Assembly (NCBI GenBank): GCA_964637515.1
Contig: CAZWUI010000011.1
Coordinates: 1 to 47,274, forward strand
DNA from: RGIG4097 sp964637515
GTDB taxonomy: Bacteria > Bacillota > Clostridia > Christensenellales > CAG-917
DNA: 47,274 bases
Direction of reading: 5' to 3'
Position 1 is the stretch's first letter, and the number at the start of each line of letters is the position of its first letter. Positions 1-7,139 of the stretch are shown piece after piece. A program made the translations under genes and the position numbers. The notes below the pieces were generated by a model, which was not told the origin of the DNA, did no database searches, and saw only the letters and a list, made by a program, of their open reading frames with translations.

Positions 1-204
1 GCTGTTGACTCTCAGCGCCAGCTCTTGATCGGCAGCGTCGACCGCTCTGGCGATCCTGCTGGCAAGTCCGTCGCGGTTCTCGACGTATGCCTTGCAGAAC
101 TCTGTCTTGTCGCCGTCGAACTCCATGTAGGCGTGCTCGATAGCTTTGTAGAGATCGGCGGTCGGGTAGAAGCCTGTCAGTTTTTCAAATTCGTGGATCA
201 TCAT
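1..204 (-). CDS. Hypothetical phage early protein, 3' end cut by window edge
   Basis: A minus-strand reading frame starts at ATG 202-204 behind an AAGGAGG site and stays open to base 1, giving 68 residues that begin MMIHEFEKLTGFYPT. The sequence is mostly helical and acidic, with no domain whose function I can name. From memory it resembles a family of uncharacterised proteins common in prophages of gut Firmicutes (inference). It is the first gene downstream of the leftward consensus promoter at 261-289, so it should be the first gene of the early lytic transcript. The rest of the gene lies outside the window. A second in-frame ATG directly follows the first. Confidence 0.72.
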   Translation of the reverse strand, partial: MMIHEFEKLTGFYPTADLYKAIEHAYMEFDGDKTEFCKAYVENRDGLASRIARAVDAADQELALRVNS

Positions 205-242
205 GTTTTTGTCCTCCTTGTTGCCGCCTTGGTGGCGTCTTG

Positions 243-351
243 TTATCGTTTACGCTTATTATTATAGCGAGTCCTTGCGGGCTTGTCAATAGGTTTTCTT
301 ATGTTTTCATTGAAAATTTTATCGTTTAGGATTGATTTTCTTTCGTTTACG
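243..351 (+). promoter_or_regulatory. Putative repressor operators: three direct repeats of TTATCGTTTACG
   Basis: Three related 12-mers occur between the divergent genes: TTATCGTTTACG at 243-254, TTATCGTTTAGG at 319-330 and CTTTCGTTTACG at 340-351. The first overlaps the start region of the leftward promoter. The second abuts the -35 box of the rightward promoter, and the third lies between its -35 and -10 boxes. The last two are 21 bp apart, about two helical turns. This placement suits binding by the adjacent XRE repressor, with control of both promoters. Operator function is inferred. Confidence 0.6.
261..289 (-). promoter_or_regulatory. Leftward early promoter, perfect sigma-70/sigma-A consensus
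   Basis: On the minus strand TTGACA (284-289) and TATAAT (261-266) are separated by exactly 17 bases. Both hexamers match the consensus, so this should be the strongest housekeeping promoter visible in the window. It fires away from the repressor and into the early gene at 1-204, the arrangement of a lytic promoter facing a repressor gene. A copy of the putative operator repeat (243-254) sits at the expected transcription start. Confidence 0.88.
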
Positions 352-360
352 GTGTATAAT
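332..360 (+). promoter_or_regulatory. Rightward promoter of the lysogeny operon
   Basis: TTGATT at 332-337 and TATAAT at 355-360 are 17 bases apart on the plus strand. The ATG of the repressor follows at 383, leaving a short leader that carries GGAGGTGAT. The spacer contains one of the TTATCGTTTACG-like repeats, which would allow autoregulation. The operon read from it is repressor, TM2 protein and integrase. Confidence 0.82.
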
Positions 361-382
361 GGTAGGCGGAGGTGATAACGGC

Positions 383-844
383 ATGAAACAAAAAAGAGTT
401 ATCGACGGCAAATTTGGGGCGCGACTTCGTGAACTTAGAAAGGAGCGCTGCCTCACAATGGAGCAACTGTGTGAACAGTTCAACAAGCGCTTCGACGCGA
501 AGCTGAGCAAATGCACCATCTCCAGATACGAAAACATGACTCAAGAGCCGATGCTCAACACAGTCGATCTGCTTGCTCGGTTTTTCGACGTTTCCCCAGT
601 TTATCTTATCGGCCAGACAGATAACCGCGGATGCTCGGCATCTAACATAAGCAACAGCGCAGTCGTGCAGGGCAACAACGCCACGACGCTGATCGTCCGG
701 AACGGCGGAGTCCATGAGCGCGAGCTCAGTGACGAAGAGATCGAACTGCTGCGCATCTACGAACTCCTCGGCGTGAAGGGCCGCCATGCTCTGATGGCTG
801 CCGCTTTCGAGCTCGAGGAAGCTCAAACAAAAAAGGAGGACTAA
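383..844 (+). CDS. XRE-family phage repressor without a peptidase domain
   Basis: Encodes 153 residues from ATG 383, which sits 6 nt after GGAGGTGAT; upstream in-frame starts at 332 and 359 lack such a site. The first 70 residues form a Cro/C1-type helix-turn-helix (FGARLRELRKERCLTMEQL, then a helix around TISRYE), followed by the usual DLLARFFDVSPVYLIG segment. The C-terminal part is a polar linker and an acidic helical region; it shows no LexA-like S24 peptidase signature. It probably represses the leftward early promoter and keeps lysogeny. Lack of a self-cleavage domain suggests that induction does not follow the RecA-cleavage route of lambda CI (inference). Confidence 0.85.
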   Translation: MKQKRVIDGKFGARLRELRKERCLTMEQLCEQFNKRFDAKLSKCTISRYENMTQEPMLNTVDLLARFFDVSPVYLIGQTDNRGCSASNISNSAVVQGNNATTLIVRNGGVHERELSDEEIELLRIYELLGVKGRHALMAAAFELEEAQTKKED

Positions 845-847
845 AAC

Positions 848-1279
848 ATGGGTACCAGATTTAGAAAAAGCAAAAAGATCCTGCCCGGCGTAACGCTGAA
901 CCTGAACAAGAAGAGTGCCAGCATCTCCATCGGCCCGAAGGGGTTCCGGCAGACGTTCAGCACGACCGGCAAAAAGACGACGACGGTCGGCCTGCCGGGT
1001 ACTGGCCTTTCTTACACTCAGACGAGCGGTTCGAAGCAGCAGGCTGCACCGGTGGAGCTTGAGCCGTCTCCGAAGAATAAGACGGCCGCTCTGATCCTTG
1101 CGATCCTGACCGGTTACATCGGTTTCCATCGGTTCTATGTCGGGAAGGTTGGCACCGGGATCCTCTGGCTCCTCACCGGCGGGATGTTCTTGGTCGGATG
1201 GATCATCGACGTCTGCAAGATCGCCGGCAATAAATTCACGGACGGGAAGGGCCGGCTGATCACCGGCCGCAGCGCATGA
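848..1279 (+). CDS. DUF4236 plus TM2-domain membrane protein
   Basis: A 143-residue protein behind GGAGGACTAAAAC. Residues 1-55 match the DUF4236 pattern (RFRKSKKILPGVTLNLNKK, ending GLPGTGLSYT). Residues 77-135 form a TM2 domain: two hydrophobic helices joined by a short turn with the GFHRFYVGK signature, a known TM2 family feature. It should sit in the cytoplasmic membrane of the lysogen. It lies between repressor and integrase, 3 bases after the repressor stop, and its stop overlaps the integrase ATG (ATGA). Lysogenic expression of a small membrane protein suggests superinfection exclusion or another lysogenic-conversion role, but no function is established. Confidence 0.8.
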   Translation: MGTRFRKSKKILPGVTLNLNKKSASISIGPKGFRQTFSTTGKKTTTVGLPGTGLSYTQTSGSKQQAAPVELEPSPKNKTAALILAILTGYIGFHRFYVGKVGTGILWLLTGGMFLVGWIIDVCKIAGNKFTDGKGRLITGRSA

Positions 1280-2853
1280 TCCGCGCGGTCATATACGCCC
1301 GGTACTCCAGCCACGCCCAGAAGGACGCCAGCATCGAGCAGCAGCTCCGGGTCTGCCGTCAGTGGGCCCGGGAGCATGACATCCAGATCGTCACCGAGTA
1401 TTGTGACCACGCGATCAGCGGCACGTCTGATAAGCGGCCGGAGTTCCTGCGCATGATCAAAGACTCAGCGAAGGGACGCTGGGAGCGAGTGCTCGTGTAT
1501 AAGATCGACCGCTTCGCCCGGAACCGGTACGACTCGGCCATGTATAAAGCCCGCCTGAAGAAGAACGGCGTCAAAGTGTCGAGCGTCATGGAGCCGATCC
1601 CAGACGGCCCGGAGGGGATCCTGCTGGAGTCGGTGCTCGAGGGCTCGGCCGAGTATTACAGTGCGAACCTTTCCCAGAACATTCTCAGAGGCATGCACGA
1701 CAACGCTCTGGCATGCAAAGTCAACAACGGCGGCCTTCCTCTCGGTCTGAAGAAGGGCGAGGACGGCAAGTATGCCATCGAACCGGCCGGCGCGGCTGTT
1801 GTCCGGGAGATCTTCGAGATGTACGCGGCCGGATCGAACGGCACCGAGATCATCGCGACGCTGAACAGCCGAGGATTGAGAACATCCCGCGGCGCTCGGT
1901 GGAATAAAAATAGCCTGCACACCATACTCAGGAACGAGCGGTATGCAGGCGTGTATATCTGGAAGGACGTCAGGATTGAGGGCGGGATCCCGGCGATTAT
2001 ATCGAAGGAGTTGTTTGATGCAGTGCAGGAACGTCTGAAGAAGGTCGCCAGAGCTCCCGCAGCAGCTCGGACGGATGTGGACTACATGCTGACCGGCAAG
2101 CTGTTCTGCGGCCATTGTGGCAGCGCTATGGCAGGAGAGAGTGGAACCGGTAAGAGCGGTCGCAAATTTTACTATTATTCCTGCGTAAAGCGGAAGCGCC
2201 AGCGGGCCTGTGACAAGAAGCCAGTCAGGAAGGACTGGATCGAGGAACTCGTTGTTCGACAGACTCGAGACAAGTGTCTTACCGACGAGATGATCGGGGT
2301 CATTGTGGACGCCGCCTTGAGAGTTCAGGAACGGGAGAAGGACGACAGCGTCCTCAGAGGCTTCGAGGCCGAACTGTCCGAGGTGAAGCGCGGCATCCAG
2401 AACATGCTGAACGCGATCGAGCAGGGCATCATCACCCCCAGCACGAAGCAGCGGCTCGAGGAACTGGAGAGCCGGCGCCTCGATCTTGAACTCGCCATTG
2501 AAGAGGAGAAGGTTGAGCAGCCCACACTGTCCCGCGAGTATTTGACTTTCTGGCTGGAAAAGTTCAGATCTGGCGACTGCGGTGACGAGGCCTTCCGTGC
2601 GTCTTTCATCGACATGTTCATAAAGGCCGTGTATGTGTACGACGACCACCTCCGGATCGTCTGCAATTTCACCGGGGACGGCGAGGCTGTGAGCTACGAC
2701 TTCGTGAACGACATCGAGAGCTATGAGGAGGCCGTGGAGGTGTTCGACTTTGACGCCCACGCCTCCACCATCGGAGGAGTAAACGAACACCCGGCGCTGT
2801 ATGTATGCAGCACCATGTTCGTCCTGCTCCTGCCTCTGTCTGCTGTGAGGTAA
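1276..2853 (+). CDS. int: Large serine recombinase (phage integrase)
   Basis: A 525-residue large serine integrase. The catalytic N-terminal resolvase domain begins IRAVIYARYSSHAQ, with Ser11 the likely nucleophile, and contains the conserved KIDRFARN arginine motif. A recombinase domain follows (residues about 155-250), then a zinc ribbon with CGHC near residue 278 and a second pair of cysteines about 25-35 residues later. A long coiled coil (about 350-415) is typical of enzymes that control integration versus excision. It would catalyse attP x attB exchange. Start ATG 1276 overlaps the TM2 stop by 4 nt, so translation is coupled. It is transcribed with the repressor and not from a separate promoter that I can see. 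Confidence 0.95.
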   Translation: MIRAVIYARYSSHAQKDASIEQQLRVCRQWAREHDIQIVTEYCDHAISGTSDKRPEFLRMIKDSAKGRWERVLVYKIDRFARNRYDSAMYKARLKKNGVKVSSVMEPIPDGPEGILLESVLEGSAEYYSANLSQNILRGMHDNALACKVNNGGLPLGLKKGEDGKYAIEPAGAAVVREIFEMYAAGSNGTEIIATLNSRGLRTSRGARWNKNSLHTILRNERYAGVYIWKDVRIEGGIPAIISKELFDAVQERLKKVARAPAAARTDVDYMLTGKLFCGHCGSAMAGESGTGKSGRKFYYYSCVKRKRQRACDKKPVRKDWIEELVVRQTRDKCLTDEMIGVIVDAALRVQEREKDDSVLRGFEAELSEVKRGIQNMLNAIEQGIITPSTKQRLEELESRRLDLELAIEEEKVEQPTLSREYLTFWLEKFRSGDCGDEAFRASFIDMFIKAVYVYDDHLRIVCNFTGDGEAVSYDFVNDIESYEEAVEVFDFDAHASTIGGVNEHPALYVCSTMFVLLLPLSAVR

Positions 2854-2872
2854 AAGACAGCAGAAAAAAGAA

Positions 2873-2913
2873 AAAGCCCACCGGGCGGCCATAGCGGCCG
2901 CTGGGTGGGCTTT
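2873..2913. terminator. Bidirectional terminator between integrase and lysis genes
   Basis: AGCCCACC (2875-2882) pairs with GGTGGGCT (2904-2911), with an inner stem GCGGCC/GGCCGC (2885-2890 and 2896-2901). On the minus strand the hairpin is followed by CTTTTTCTTTTTTC, a strong U-tract; the plus strand gives a weaker TTTCTTTG tail. It would end the leftward late transcript and insulate the convergent integrase gene. This 82-base gap between int and the holin is also the likeliest place for attP, but I can identify no core site. Confidence 0.85.
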
Positions 2914-2935
2914 CTTTGTTGTGTATAGATATTTA

Positions 2936-3325
2936 TTACTCGGCCTGAGCCGTTTCGACGCTCTGTGCGTCATTCTGGGCGCCCTCTGCGGGCTGTTTCA
3001 CATATTCAGCGAGCGCGGCGTTCTTTTTCCACGCTTCCTTGGCCGCTGTCAGGGCGTCCTCCACCCACTTGACGAGGGTTTTGTCGGAGATGAAGAGCTT
3101 GATCACGGCGGGCAGGTTCGGGTAGATCTCGTCAATGACGGCCGCCAGCTTCAGGGATCCGGTGCCGGCGCCATAGATCTGCTCGGCCTCTGTCACGAGC
3201 GAGTAGAGCATGCGCATCACGACGGACTTGTTGCCCTTGAAGATTGCGAAAATAATGACCGTCGCCGCAGCGACTATCAGCAGTATGAAGTCCCAGTTCT
3301 GGACGATAAAGTTGATCACGTTCAT
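2936..3325 (-). CDS. Phage holin, LLH/holin 6 type
   Basis: A 129-residue protein with one N-terminal transmembrane helix (residues about 11-29, WDFILLIVAAATVIIFAIF) and a soluble C-terminal part containing EQIYGAGTGSLKLAAVIDEIY, a pattern I associate with the LLH / holin superfamily 6 group of Firmicutes phages. It would form membrane lesions that release or activate the endolysin encoded just upstream in the same operon. It is the last gene of the late transcript. The C-terminal tail EGAQNDAQSVET is encoded by DNA nearly repeated in the Gam-like gene at 44.7 kb. Confidence 0.75.
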   Translation of the reverse strand: MNVINFIVQNWDFILLIVAAATVIIFAIFKGNKSVVMRMLYSLVTEAEQIYGAGTGSLKLAAVIDEIYPNLPAVIKLFISDKTLVKWVEDALTAAKEAWKKNAALAEYVKQPAEGAQNDAQSVETAQAE

Positions 3326-3341
3326 GGTCGTGTCCTCCTTC

Positions 3342-4409
3342 TTAGATTTTGTGAACGTCGGAAGCGTTCACGCGGCCAGTGTAGACGGCTTTGGTCTTTT
3401 CGGTGCTGACGAGCAGGATCTTGCCTCCGCTCTCGATCTGGCGGACGTAGAGCGTGGCAGTCGGCACCCACGACGCCATCTTTGCACCGTTGCTGAACTT
3501 TGTGACGCCTGCGTTGCATTTCACCTTGTCACCGACGGCGATTGTGTCTGACTTCGTGGTGGTGTCAGACGTGGCAGCCTTGCCAGCTTCAGTAGTGATG
3601 AAGGCGTCGAAGCCTGCGGCCTTGACCTTCTTCAGCTGCGCGTCAGCGTTTGCCTTCACAGAGTAGGCACCGGTCTGCACTTTGTAAAGATTGCCGACCA
3701 CGACGATGTAGGTGTCGAAGCCCTTGGCTTTCAGCTGAGCGGCCAGCTTGTCGGCGCTCGCCTTCACAGAGAACGCTCCGCACTGCACGCGGTAGAGGGT
3801 GCCATTCGCAGGTGCCTGCTCTTCGGATCCGCTGCTGGTGCCGCCCATGGCAGCCTTGACAGCCTTCCTGAAGCCGTCCATCGTGTAGCCGGTGTTCAGG
3901 CCCTTCCACAGATGCTCAGGATCTCCGTGGTTGGAAGCGACGCCTCTGGCGCAGCCTTCCTTGTGGCTGATGATTACGCCGTCAGCTGTGGGGTCGAGCC
4001 CGTACTGCTTGCAGAGGTACGCGAACAGCTCGACGGCTGCGTCGTATGTACGCTTTACGACCGCTTTGGCTGTTGCAGTGTCCGAGCAGGTGAAGGAAGA
4101 GCCGCCGGTGTATTTGATGCACGCAGGCTCGCACATTTCCACGCCGATGCGGGTGTTGTTAGCGCTGCCTCCTGCGTGCCATCCTCTGCGGTTCCACGGC
4201 AAGGTTTGATAGATGTCGCCGGTGTTTCCGTCGATGAAGCCGTGAACGCATACCTCGCGGCCGTTGGCGGGAGGGTTCCAGTTATTGACGAACACCATCG
4301 CCGAAGGCTGAGGGCATCCGACAGAGTGCAGCATCAGGCCCTTCGGGGTGATAGTTCTGCCGCAGATGTAGCAGGGGTTCTTTGTCAGAAATTTCTCGAT
4401 GATCTTCAT
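3342..4409 (-). CDS. Endolysin: N-acetylmuramoyl-L-alanine amidase with SPOR repeats
   Basis: A 355-residue lysin. Residues about 20-175 are an Amidase_2/PGRP-type domain with candidate zinc ligands His28 (LMLHSVG), His149 (IISHKEG) and Asp163 (NHGDPEHLW). Residues about 205-275 hold two SPOR-like units (YRVQCGAFSVKASADKLAAQ and YKVQTGAYSVKANADAQL) that would bind peptidoglycan. The C-terminus is a beta-rich SH3-like region. It hydrolyses the amide bond between MurNAc and L-Ala at lysis. The start overlaps the stop of the upstream gene (ATGA) and has an AAGGAG site; the holin follows 16 bases downstream. Confidence 0.92.
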   Translation of the reverse strand: MKIIEKFLTKNPCYICGRTITPKGLMLHSVGCPQPSAMVFVNNWNPPANGREVCVHGFIDGNTGDIYQTLPWNRRGWHAGGSANNTRIGVEMCEPACIKYTGGSSFTCSDTATAKAVVKRTYDAAVELFAYLCKQYGLDPTADGVIISHKEGCARGVASNHGDPEHLWKGLNTGYTMDGFRKAVKAAMGGTSSGSEEQAPANGTLYRVQCGAFSVKASADKLAAQLKAKGFDTYIVVVGNLYKVQTGAYSVKANADAQLKKVKAAGFDAFITTEAGKAATSDTTTKSDTIAVGDKVKCNAGVTKFSNGAKMASWVPTATLYVRQIESGGKILLVSTEKTKAVYTGRVNASDVHKI

Positions 4410-4783
4410 GGTTGACTCCTTTCGTCATAGGTAGAGCCATCAGGATCCGACGGCTCTGTGTTTTGTGTGTTCTGTTTGCGATCTTCAAGTTCCCACTCGC
4501 GTGCCTGTTTTCGATCCTTGGATGTTCTGATCCACGCCATCGCGCCGCACTCGCCGCCGAGGGCAGCGAACACGCAGGTGCAGAGGGTGTCCGGGATCAT
4601 CCCGGTCTCCCTGAAGATCTTGATCATTTCGATGGTGAAGGCAGTCAGCGCGACGGCTATGACCACGAGGATCACGTCCATCGTGCGGATCTGCCTCTTT
4701 GGTTTTGCAGCCTTAGCTTTCGCTCTGCGGCGTTTCATCCTCCGCCACCAGAGCTTGAGCCGGCTGCTCTTTTTGTTTGCCAT
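4406..4783 (-). CDS. Basic single-pass membrane protein of the lysis cassette
   Basis: A 125-residue protein with a very basic N-terminus (KSSRLKLWWRRMKRRRAKAK), a hydrophobic helix at about 35-55 (VILVVIAVALTAFTIEMI), a weaker hydrophobic stretch at about 65-85 and an acidic, polar tail. GGAGG lies 8 nt before ATG 4783. Its location between a coiled-coil membrane protein and the endolysin suggests a role in lysis, perhaps an accessory holin or antiholin. No family is recognised, so the role is inferred from context only. Confidence 0.7.
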   Translation of the reverse strand: MANKKSSRLKLWWRRMKRRRAKAKAAKPKRQIRTMDVILVVIAVALTAFTIEMIKIFRETGMIPDTLCTCVFAALGGECGAMAWIRTSKDRKQAREWELEDRKQNTQNTEPSDPDGSTYDERSQP

Positions 4784-4797
4784 TGGCGGGGCCTCCT

Positions 4798-5142
4798 TTA
4801 GTCGTAAATGGCATGGATGCCCTGCTTGGTGAGGAAGTCCTTCTGCTCGTGTTTCACGGTCGTGGCATACTCAAGAGCGGCGTGCATGTCGCCGTTGCAG
4901 TGCGCGTCAGGTATTCGCTGCACTGCTCTGGCGGTCGCCTCGCCGAGCGCGATCGCTGCGCTGGTTCCTCTGATCAAGAGGAGCTCGTTCTGCTCACGAG
5001 CTTTCTCCCGCTCTTCTTCTTCCTTTTCGCGCTTTTCAATCTTGCGCTTCAGCTGCCACACGCAGATGCCGGTGAAGGCGGTCGGGAGGCCGAAGGCTGT
5101 GGCGAGGATCGCAACGATCTCGCCGAGCGTTAATTCCAGCAT
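4798..5142 (-). CDS. Membrane-anchored coiled-coil phage protein
   Basis: A 114-residue protein with an N-terminal hydrophobic helix (LGEIVAILATAFGLPTAFTG) followed by a highly charged heptad region (KRKIEKREKEEEEREKAREQ) and a polar C-terminus. ATG 5142 follows GGAG by 7 nt. Proteins with this architecture are common next to holins in Clostridia prophages, where they remain uncharacterised; a role in lysis control is inference. It overlaps the start of the upstream gene's 3' end by 13 bases. Confidence 0.68.
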   Translation of the reverse strand: MLELTLGEIVAILATAFGLPTAFTGICVWQLKRKIEKREKEEEEREKAREQNELLLIRGTSAAIALGEATARAVQRIPDAHCNGDMHAALEYATTVKHEQKDFLTKQGIHAIYD

Positions 5143-5363
5143 GGGTCGTCTCCTTTCCGCAGCCCTGTGTTGCGAAACGGACGGAGCCCGACCTCAATGA
5201 GATCGAGCTCCGTGTCAACGTCGTCGCGTTGTGCTGCAAATTGTTTTTTGACCTCTTCATCCACGGCCAGCTGCTCCTCTATGAAGAGCGCCTGCTTCCG
5301 GATGATTTTGGCCTGTTCTTCCACCACCGAGCAGAGGCGATCGATCAGTTCTGTGGAGTTCAT
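5130..5363 (-). CDS. Small coiled-coil phage protein
   Basis: A 77-residue, charged, mostly helical protein whose first 55 residues suit a coiled coil (STELIDRLCSVVEEQAKIIR and onward). AAGGAG lies ahead of ATG 5363. It has no membrane segment. It sits between the tail-fibre-associated genes and the lysis genes; function unknown. Confidence 0.65.
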   Translation of the reverse strand: MNSTELIDRLCSVVEEQAKIIRKQALFIEEQLAVDEEVKKQFAAQRDDVDTELDLIEVGLRPFRNTGLRKGDDPCWN

Positions 5364-5387
5364 GCCTCTGTCGCTCCTTTCTGTGGT

Positions 5388-5522
5388 TTATTCTTCAACG
5401 GCGAGTTCTTCCATGCCGCTGTCGATCAGGATCTCCCTGACCTTGTCCTTGAGCAGACGGGGAACCTGTGCGAAGGTTTTCTTCCCCAGCATAATCTGCT
5501 GAGCCCACAACATAGCCATCAT
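5388..5522 (-). CDS. Short XkdX/CD1375-like phage protein
   Basis: A 44-residue protein beginning MMAMLWAQQIMLGKKTF and ending ELAVEE. The start chosen (5520-5522) is 8 nt after AAGGAGG; longer in-frame extensions run through that site and the neighbouring gene. The pattern WAQ-I--GK-TF--VP--L matches, from memory, the very short conserved proteins that follow tail fibre genes in Clostridia phages (XkdX/CD1375-like). Its role is unknown; such genes usually mark the end of the tail module. Confidence 0.65.
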   Translation of the reverse strand: MMAMLWAQQIMLGKKTFAQVPRLLKDKVREILIDSGMEELAVEE

Positions 5523-5559
5523 CTCCTGCACCTCCTTCCCGCAAAAGAATAATAACAAA

Positions 5560-6012
5560 CTACGCATAGACGACCGCCGACATCTCAAGGACGCACTCCA
5601 TGAGCATGTCCTTCTCTTCAGTCAGTGCCTCCACAGTAGCCGTTAACTCGTTAATGCGGAGCCGCATCTCGGTCGGCGTCATGACGACCTCGGGCTCCCC
5701 AGTTTCGCCCTGATCAGGCGGCTGCTCCTCTTCAGGATCTTCGACGACATCACCGGCAGCGAGCTGCTCGCGGAGGGTGTTGTATTCCTCCTCGGTGATC
5801 TCGACGGCCTCCACGGTCTGATAGTTCGAGCCGGCAGGGATGTCTGCGAGCCCTTCGACATGCCAGATCGTGCTCATGTCTGAGGACATGATGCCGAACG
5901 CCTCGGCCTTCTTGCCGATAATGTTCAGGCGGTTCCGCTCCTGAAATACAACATACTGCACATCTGCCATCACGTCGATCACGGTGTTGCCTTGCATGAT
6001 TTTGTAGAACAT
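5560..6012 (-). CDS. Hypothetical tail-end protein with C-terminal coiled coil
   Basis: A 150-residue acidic protein starting MFYKIMQGNTVIDVMADVQY. The N-terminal part looks like a small beta-rich domain (about 1-85), followed by an acidic linker and a C-terminal heptad segment (MRLRINELTATVEALTEEKD). GGAGGT precedes ATG 6012, inside the 3' end of the reverse transcriptase gene (34-base overlap). Proteins of this kind often accompany tail fibres in Firmicutes phages. A fibre-associated or chaperone role is only inferred. Confidence 0.6.
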   Translation of the reverse strand: MFYKIMQGNTVIDVMADVQYVVFQERNRLNIIGKKAEAFGIMSSDMSTIWHVEGLADIPAGSNYQTVEAVEITEEEYNTLREQLAAGDVVEDPEEEQPPDQGETGEPEVVMTPTEMRLRINELTATVEALTEEKDMLMECVLEMSAVVYA

Positions 6013-7139
6013 AGCGCTTTACCTCCGTTAAAATAAAGATTTGCGAAGTGTGCATACATGGCCATGCGGGTCTTGTATGCATCAAACTTCAGAGTGTGGC
6101 CGGCCCACGACTGAAGGGCTTGCTTGACGTCCTTCAGATCCATGAGTCCGGCGTCGACTCTCCGCTTGAGCTTTTTGAGCTTCCGCCTCATTCTGGTGAT
6201 GCCATCGCGCGGGATCTTCCGGATGACTCGCCCGGTGTCGGTCAGGTAGTGCTTGACCTTCAGGAAGGTGAAGCCGTCCTTCGGCTTGACGATCCTCGTC
6301 TTTTTGAGGTTCAGGTGTAGCCCGAGCTCGTCGCAGACCTTCTTGATCTCCTCCAGACAGTGCCGGAGGTAGTCCTTGCTCTGGTGGATCAGGTACCCGT
6401 CGTCCATATAGCGGCCGTAGCCTTTGATGTGGAGCACCTCCTTGATGAAGTGATCGAGCTTGTTGGCACTCGCCAGAGCGAGCACCTGAGAGATCTGACT
6501 CCCGAGGCCGAGGCCCTCGTCACCGAAGGCGTCGACAAAATGGTGCGTGAGCTTCCGCAGTCTTGGATCCTCCAGCTCCTTGTCGACCTTCCCGTTCACA
6601 GTTTTGTGCGGGAGTGTGTCGAAGAATTTGGAGAAGTCAAAGAGGAGGATGTACCCGTCCGCGCCGTACTTCCTGAAGTGTCGCTGCGTGTGGCACTTCA
6701 GGCGGTTGATCGCGAAGTCGTAGCCCTTACCCTTCATGCAGGCGCCGTTGTCATATATGAACGTGCGGGTCATCAGAGGGACGAGGCTCTCGTCGCATAG
6801 GCATCGCTGCACCACGCGCTCATCGATCGTCACGCTCCGGATGTGCCGCGCCTTGCCTCGCTCGAAGATGTCGAACTCATAAAAGCCCGGGCTCCGGTAC
6901 TCTCCATTGTGCAGCGTCGTGTAGAGCTTGAACAGCTGCGTCCCGGCTGTGGCCGTGAACTTCTGCGTGCTCGCCTTCCAGTTGACGCCGCGCTTGCTTT
7001 TCTTGTACGACTCGAAGAGGTGCCGGTATGTGAACACCTTGTCGAAGTCGTTGCAGTCGCCGAAGGCCTGCTGCTTCTTCGCAGCTCTGGCAGCCTTCCG
7101 GCGCTGGTATCGCTTTTCGCGTCTCTCGTTGCTGGTCAT
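5979..7139 (-). CDS. Diversity-generating retroelement reverse transcriptase
   Basis: A 386-residue reverse transcriptase. The catalytic signature YMDD is at residues 244-247, the motif with the other catalytic aspartate is LLFDFSKFFDTLPH (about 165-178), and GLGSQISQ at 211-218 is the (I/V/L)GxxxSQ box that marks DGR enzymes and differs from the QGxxxSP of group II intron enzymes. The N-terminus is basic (RREKRYQRRKAARAAKK). No maturase or endonuclease domain is present. It would copy the TR RNA with errors at adenines and, with Avd, feed mutated cDNA into the VRs. The order target, avd, TR, RT is canonical. ATG 7139 follows GAGG by 9 nt. Confidence 0.96.
   Translation of the reverse strand: MTSNERREKRYQRRKAARAAKKQQAFGDCNDFDKVFTYRHLFESYKKSKRGVNWKASTQKFTATAGTQLFKLYTTLHNGEYRSPGFYEFDIFERGKARHIRSVTIDERVVQRCLCDESLVPLMTRTFIYDNGACMKGKGYDFAINRLKCHTQRHFRKYGADGYILLFDFSKFFDTLPHKTVNGKVDKELEDPRLRKLTHHFVDAFGDEGLGLGSQISQVLALASANKLDHFIKEVLHIKGYGRYMDDGYLIHQSKDYLRHCLEEIKKVCDELGLHLNLKKTRIVKPKDGFTFLKVKHYLTDTGRVIRKIPRDGITRMRRKLKKLKRRVDAGLMDLKDVKQALQSWAGHTLKFDAYKTRMAMYAHFANLYFNGGKALCSTKSCKATP

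Noticed and set aside
347..1129. Minus-strand frame opposite the repressor and TM2 genes
   Set aside because: Overlaps the repressor gene in full; low-complexity Arg/Leu-rich composition without initiation signal.
1465..2973. Long minus-strand frame opposite the integrase gene
   Set aside because: Antisense to a complete, well-supported serine integrase; no domain signature and no ribosome binding site. It is a GC-driven shadow frame.
5979..7139. Group II intron, retron or abortive-infection reverse transcriptase
   Set aside because: No maturase or endonuclease domain and no intron or msr/msd structure. GLGSQISQ, Avd, TR and VRs identify a DGR.
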